A stretch of 64,000 bases of DNA from Vesta saturnalis. Its lineage: Eukaryota; Arthropoda; Insecta; Coleoptera; Lampyridae. Shown piece after piece: positions 59,180 through 64,000 of the stretch; position 1 is the first letter of the stretch; the number at the start of each line of letters is the position of its first letter. The position numbers and the translations under genes are program-made. The DNA is taken from positions 100,001 to 164,000 of the forward strand of contig JARFJB010002193.1 of the NCBI GenBank assembly GCA_036346205.1, read 5' to 3'. The notes beneath the pieces are model-generated. The model worked only from the letters and a program-made list of their open reading frames with translations. It made no database searches and was not told the origin of the DNA.

Positions 59180-62011
59180 CTGTAAGAAGAATATGAACTA
59201 GGTACATATCTAAAATAGTGCTTTTTCAAAAAATAAAAACTAAAAAAGTAAAAATATAACCCTTTTTATTTTTTGTACTTTGATTATACCAGTATTAGTC
59301 TACTGTTTAATGGCCTTACTAATAATATTACCCAAAGGAATAGTTGAGCACTAAAAATAATTTTTCCAATTTAAATTGAACCATAGAGTATTTCACAAAA
59401 ACACATGCTTTTTGAATCTTATTTTATAATTTACAGCAAAAATTAAAATATTAAATTTTCATAAAAAAAATGAAGTTTAAAGCCCTAAAGCTCAGTTTTT
59501 AATTGCAGTTTGTAATGTTTCATTCCATCGCATGCTTTTATTAAAATTATTAAAAAATCATATCTTCGTAGATTTTGACCACTGTGTGTAGTAGTGGGGC
59601 GGTAAAAAATTAAAGAGACCAGTACTTAAATAATAGTATAACGTATATTTTTCAATTTTCTAAAAAAACATGTAGCAACCCAAAAATACATTATTATGCG
59701 AAAATCGATGGAATGACCTTTAAGTGAAAGAAATCAGGCATGGAATGACCTTTAAGTGAAAGAAATCAGGCACTCTACTTTCTGATTTTATTAAACATAG
59801 GTAAGACGGTAACTAAAATGGAGCAACTTATGTAAAGTAAAATGGTGTGGGTTTTATCACAACATTACCTTGCAGTGTTGCGTTAACTCCCAATGGGTTT
59901 TCCTTGCTAACTTAAAAATATGCTACAAGGTAACTATCACTGTTGTGCAAATTAGTTCAACTTACAGAAAATTTTTAATCTCCCAATAGTAAATTGCAGC
60001 GGAACGTTAAAAAAAATTCAGTGCAGTTTTAATCCCTAATGGGTTCTCCTTGCTAAGTTGAGAACGGGCCACAAGGGTACGATTCCTGGCAGAAACTGAT
60101 GCAAGGTTGTTGAGTTGGTAAACGCGACTGACATTAAACAAAGTTCTTATATATTATGGACATCTTATTTCAGCGAAACTCATATGAAATCTATGAAAGT
60201 ATGTTTCATCTGTGTTAACCGACGGTAAATGTTCACGTCCGTTGTGGATGAACGCGCGTACAGCTTAATGGAATTTTCATAAAAAATAATGTTCGTATGA
60301 TTATTAGTAACTGTTCGGTAGAATTATAAATTTAAAAAACATTGGCATATATATTCGTAATTTATGATCACCTTAAACGTAAGGTCAAATCATGCAAAAG
60401 TCATAAATACATTAACAGGAATTTTGTGTATACAATATTGCTATTCTAATGGGATTGAATCATGATGCATGCGTTAAAAGCCCAAAAGTTTGTATTGTTT
60501 TTTAAAGCATCTGTGCTAATAAATTATCCATTTCACTAATTTAAAATTGAGGCTACATGTGTTAAGTAGTTAATTGCCACATAATTTATACTCTAACATG
60601 AAAAGATCATAAACGTTAATGTCAATAATTAATTACCAAACTATAAGGAAATGCCTAAGCGAGTCTAACTCAATATGTTATCATATGAATATTTAAAATT
60701 TATTTTATTTGAAGGAGCATAAAAATAACTGCTCGTAGGTGGGCTATATAAGTTCTAAAGTTTTCTTCATTAGAGATCAAGTTCTCGTACCATTATGTTG
60801 TCTTTTTATGTAAATCGTAAAAACTGTTCGATAGATACAAAACATTTTGAAACGGATACAATTACTTGTATACACAGGAAAATGAATGCCGCAGTGTCGG
60901 CTGTCTGACGTTGACAGAGAATCTTACAATGCGCACCTTAACAACTGTCTAATTTACATATCCTCAGAGAAATCTTTTCGAAACGGCTACAGGCTTTTAA
61001 TTTACACATCATTAATTACCTGCGCCCTCGGACCGCCGACATATTATACGAACCTACTTCATAAATGTCAAGTTACTCCTCTACAACTAATTAAAGGTGT
61101 ACGATATTTGAAAGGAGCAATAACTCACCATATTTTATTGGACTTAAATTATCTTTTCTTCTAATTAAGAGGTCCTTGGGCCGACAATTTTAAAATATTT
61201 GTTTACTGTTCCTATATATTTGGTTTTTACGACGCATCTAAGATGTCTCGGCTGTCATCACACACAGCTTTGCCTCTGAAAGACATTAATACACGCCCAC
61301 TCAATATGTTAGCTCCATGTTTTTGTAATTCCCCTCATTTATTTTAAATTTATAGCTTATAAATTAAACCCGAACTATTTTAGTATTTACATATGAATAC
61401 AGTTATAAATTAAAGATACAATTTAATTGATGTTTAAACTTAAATTTCACTTCCAATCGAATAAATTCTAAAAGCCTTCTTTAACAAAAATAATTTTCGC
61501 GTTCTTTATGGTTTGTTACGTTTCTATTATAGTGATTCGTGAAATGTTTAAGAAATGTGAGAGCTATTTTTTATGAGATTATGAAAAAGAAATGCAAAAC
61601 ATTATTTTTCAATGGAAAATTCACTATTATACGCGTCTCGTCCTCCGTCTGTCCATCCGTCCGACGGTCCCTGTAATTACTCATAAATAGCTTAAGATAT
61701 CAAAATACGATTTGAACGACAAGTCTTACTCAAAATGTATTAACCATCAATTACATGCATCGCGTATATTAACCATCTAAATCCCTTATTCATCTTTTCC
61801 CTAATTACGCAAAGTCGTGTACGTGACTTTTCGCAATTCCGTTCGTAAACTAAACATATTTAACATACATATCTTAAATATAACATCATATTACTAGAAG
61901 GCGCGCTATTCAGTTAACAACAGTGCCCTTGTTATTTATACACTCATTACCTTACATACTATTAAATAAATGGGGAAATAGCCCTATAACTTCTAGTTTA
62001 AATTTCTTGAT
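59180..62011. other. No gene seen; small duplications at 59713-59775 and 59880-60085
   Basis: GGAATGACCTTTAAGTGAAA with GAAATCAGGCA is duplicated in tandem at about 59710-59772. Blocks AATGGGTTTTCCTTGCTAAC (59890) and AATGGGTTCTCCTTGCTAAG (60038) mark a diverged direct repeat. The open frame 60886-61164 (+, 92 codons) is not recognised. Confidence 0.5.
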
Positions 62012-63402
62012 AGTAGAACACGGACACCATCCCCTCCACTTTTTTTTGTAACGTCACAAGCCCCACCCACTGGGACATCTTCCACATTTTTACCTTGACG
62101 CCCACGTGGAGGTCGCATTTTTGTTGTGAGATTTGAATTTGTATTCTAATAACGGGGCCCTAGTCTTGTAAGGTTGATATAGAATGTCGAAACTTGCTCT
62201 TGGGCTCCCTCCCCCCACCCCCCCGTCATAAAAATTGTATTCTAATAATAGGAAAGAATAATCAATAAATAAGGCATGTAAAGATGATGAAAAGTGTTTT
62301 TCATAATAAAAAGAAGTTATTTAATCTGTGTTTATTATTATTAATACTTATTAGGGCCAATTTTGATTTTTTTATCAGATATTTCAAGGATATAAAAACC
62401 CAGTCATAGACCTTAAACATATCGAATATATTGGATGCAATCTAGAAAGCTGAATTTAAGCGTTAGCTCAAATTTTTTCAATATCTGAGGTTAACATGTA
62501 TTTATGCTCATTAATTAATTAATTTCTATCTAACATAAATTTAAATACCATTCAGACAAGGATAATTGTTTTGTTTTTACAATGTGGTTAATTTTTCGTA
62601 ACGCGTTTATTATTATAAAAGAGTCTGCATAACTGTTATTAAAATTATTACAGGTAGCGTGAGATTAATAATTAAATATGAATGAAACGATTAAACCGTA
62701 TTATTTATAGAAGCAGATGGCCTTGGTATTAACTATTTTTGTTATACAATGTGCTTTATTTTTCGTAGCGCGTTTTATTATGCAATACATTGCATAATTG
62801 TTACTAAATTATTACAGATAGCGTGAGACTAAAAATTAAATACGAATGAAATGATTAAACCATATAATTGATAGAAGCAGCAGATGGCCTTGGTTCTTTT
62901 TAAAGCTAACAAAGTGTTTATGTCTAACATGAATTTTAAATGTCATTCTGCAGGGGATAACTGTTTTTGTTGTTACAAAGTAGTTTATTTTTCGTAACGC
63001 GTTTATTACTATAAAAGATATAGCATGATTGTTATTAAAATTATTATATTTCTTTTAAGTTCCATTTGGTTGTGGCCTTGCCTATATACGAATTTACAGC
63101 ATGAGTTAAAAAAAAGTAATTTCACCTCGAAACCAACAAATCTTCAATGGCCATACAAAATTACTCTTAAATGATTTGAACCTTGAGGCTGTAAAATTTT
63201 ATCTATATGATAAACTGTTTTATGGAATTTAATTATATTATTAAACAGTTATACAACGTCATTAATATGAATTGGAAAGTGGCAATCACCCATTGATATG
63301 GTGTTAAAATAATGTGTTTAAATATTTTTTAGAATTTTGCTGTTGCAAAATACATTAAGGTCTACACTAAATATTAGTCGAAATAGCAATAATTTCTACC
63401 CT
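62012..63402 (+). repeat. Arm of another foldback/Maverick-like family member
   Basis: Begins AGTAGAACACGGACACC, then GTAACGTCACAAGCCCCACC and GCCCACGTGGAGGTCGC. It continues with tandem units near 62400-63060 and the block AACAGTTATACAACGTCATT, matching 53594-54905 in order. It is interrupted at about 63403, at the bases ATTTCTACCCTG, by gypsy coding sequence, while the 53.6 kb copy continues with ACGCAATGG. Confidence 0.75.
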
Positions 63403-64000
63403 GCGGCCTTCAGTCAAGTCGGCTTGGTTAATCTCCAATAAGTCGAACGGTTTCTTATTCAATGTATTAACATGATACATGCATCTCCCTGCGCGATACG
63501 CAATTTCAAAATTAAAGTCTTGTACTTCGAGCCACCATCTCGCCACTCGTGGTATCAAGTCCCTTTTTGAGAATTCTGTTCTTAAAGAAACGACATTTTT
63601 CTAACTTCAATGTTAGATGGTTCTTACGAAAAGCTTCCAGCACCTGACGCAATCGGTCCAGTCCGTCCCTAGGATTTGGGCACGGTATGATCACATCGTC
63701 AATATACGTAAAAGCGATAGACATTTTTAAAGACTCCAAAACGTTGTTCACAACCCTCTGAAAAACTGCTGGCGCATTTGAAAGACCAAATGGCATTTTT
63801 AGAAACTCCAGATGATCATCCGCTATGACAAACGCGGTTTTAGGCACTGACCCTTCCGCAACCCCGAAGCCGAATCAAGGGTTTTAAAACATTGATGGCC
63901 CCCTAACTTGTCTAATTGTTCCTCAATCAGCGGTATCGGGTATTTGTCCTTTACTGCATTTAAACATCTATAATTAACACATTCGATAGTCGTCAGTCTT
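63403..64000 (-). pseudogene. gypsy-type LTR retrotransposon polymerase fragment, runs off the window
   Basis: Minus strand from the window edge: NYRCLNAVKDKYPIPLIEEQ and FKTLDSASG (motif with the first catalytic Asp), then in another frame PKTAFVIADDHLEFLKMPFG, SNAPAVFQR and YIDDVI (catalytic Asp pair). After CRFFKNRI the frame jumps to IPRVARWWLEVQDFNFEI, the end of the RNase H domain. The reverse transcriptase thumb and most of RNase H are deleted. The 5' part lies beyond 64000. No LTR is seen at the 63403 junction. Confidence 0.85.

Noticed and set aside
60886..61164. 92-codon plus-strand frame
   Set aside because: No motif or similarity that I recognise; AT-rich surroundings make chance frames of this size plausible.

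Overview
The window is AT-rich eukaryotic DNA with no bacterial-style gene order and no intact single-copy host gene that I can recognise. Its mobile-element content (Jockey-type LINE, Penelope-like element, DUF4817-type mariner transposase, pogo/Tigger transposase, gypsy, a Maverick/Polinton-type DNA polymerase B and MADF-type sequence) and its short GT-AG introns of 51-58 bp point to an arthropod, most likely an insect. It reads as an intergenic or heterochromatin-like landscape of nested, mostly decayed transposons, microsatellites and large inverted repeats.

Layout. 0-4.4 kb: Penelope-like fragment (minus), a long TA repeat and a mariner-like remnant with an inverted copy of its own 3' part. 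4.4-13 kb: a decayed element carrying a protein-primed-type DNA polymerase B gene (9117-12450). It is bracketed by inverted arms made of terminal-repeat-like sequence plus long GCAAACACGAAAA tandem arrays. 13-24.5 kb: pyrimidine and GT arrays, copies of a dispersed repeat, a terminal-inverted-repeat element with a MADF exon, and a LINE gag fragment. 24.5-30.9 kb: a mariner-like element (TA target duplication, matching ends) split by a 4.2 kb Jockey-type LINE, which itself appears to lie in a 5S rRNA-like sequence. 33.4-38.3 kb: the cleanest structure, a 4885 bp foldback element with arms of about 1.8 kb, 5'-AG...CT-3' ends and a perfect 6 bp target duplication, the hallmarks of Maverick/Polinton. 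42-46 kb: second Penelope copy, tRNA-like sequence and second LINE gag copy. 49-52.6 kb: a spliced DDE transposase, a degenerate arthropod multi-copy gene, and a nested palindrome. 53.6-59.2 kb: another foldback of the same family, invaded by a tRNA-bearing insertion with a 12 bp target duplication and by a Tigger-type transposon. 62.0-63.4 kb: one more arm of the family, joined to a gypsy reverse transcriptase fragment that runs off the window.

How the parts relate. The foldback arms (33.4, 53.6 and 62.0 kb) share their terminal sequence with the blocks at 4.4, 7.9 and 12.8 kb that flank the polymerase gene. I infer that one Maverick/Polinton-like lineage produced most of the large inverted repeats here: a polymerase-bearing copy plus non-autonomous foldback copies. 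The short-range repeats and the second inverted family at 52.2 kb are separate.
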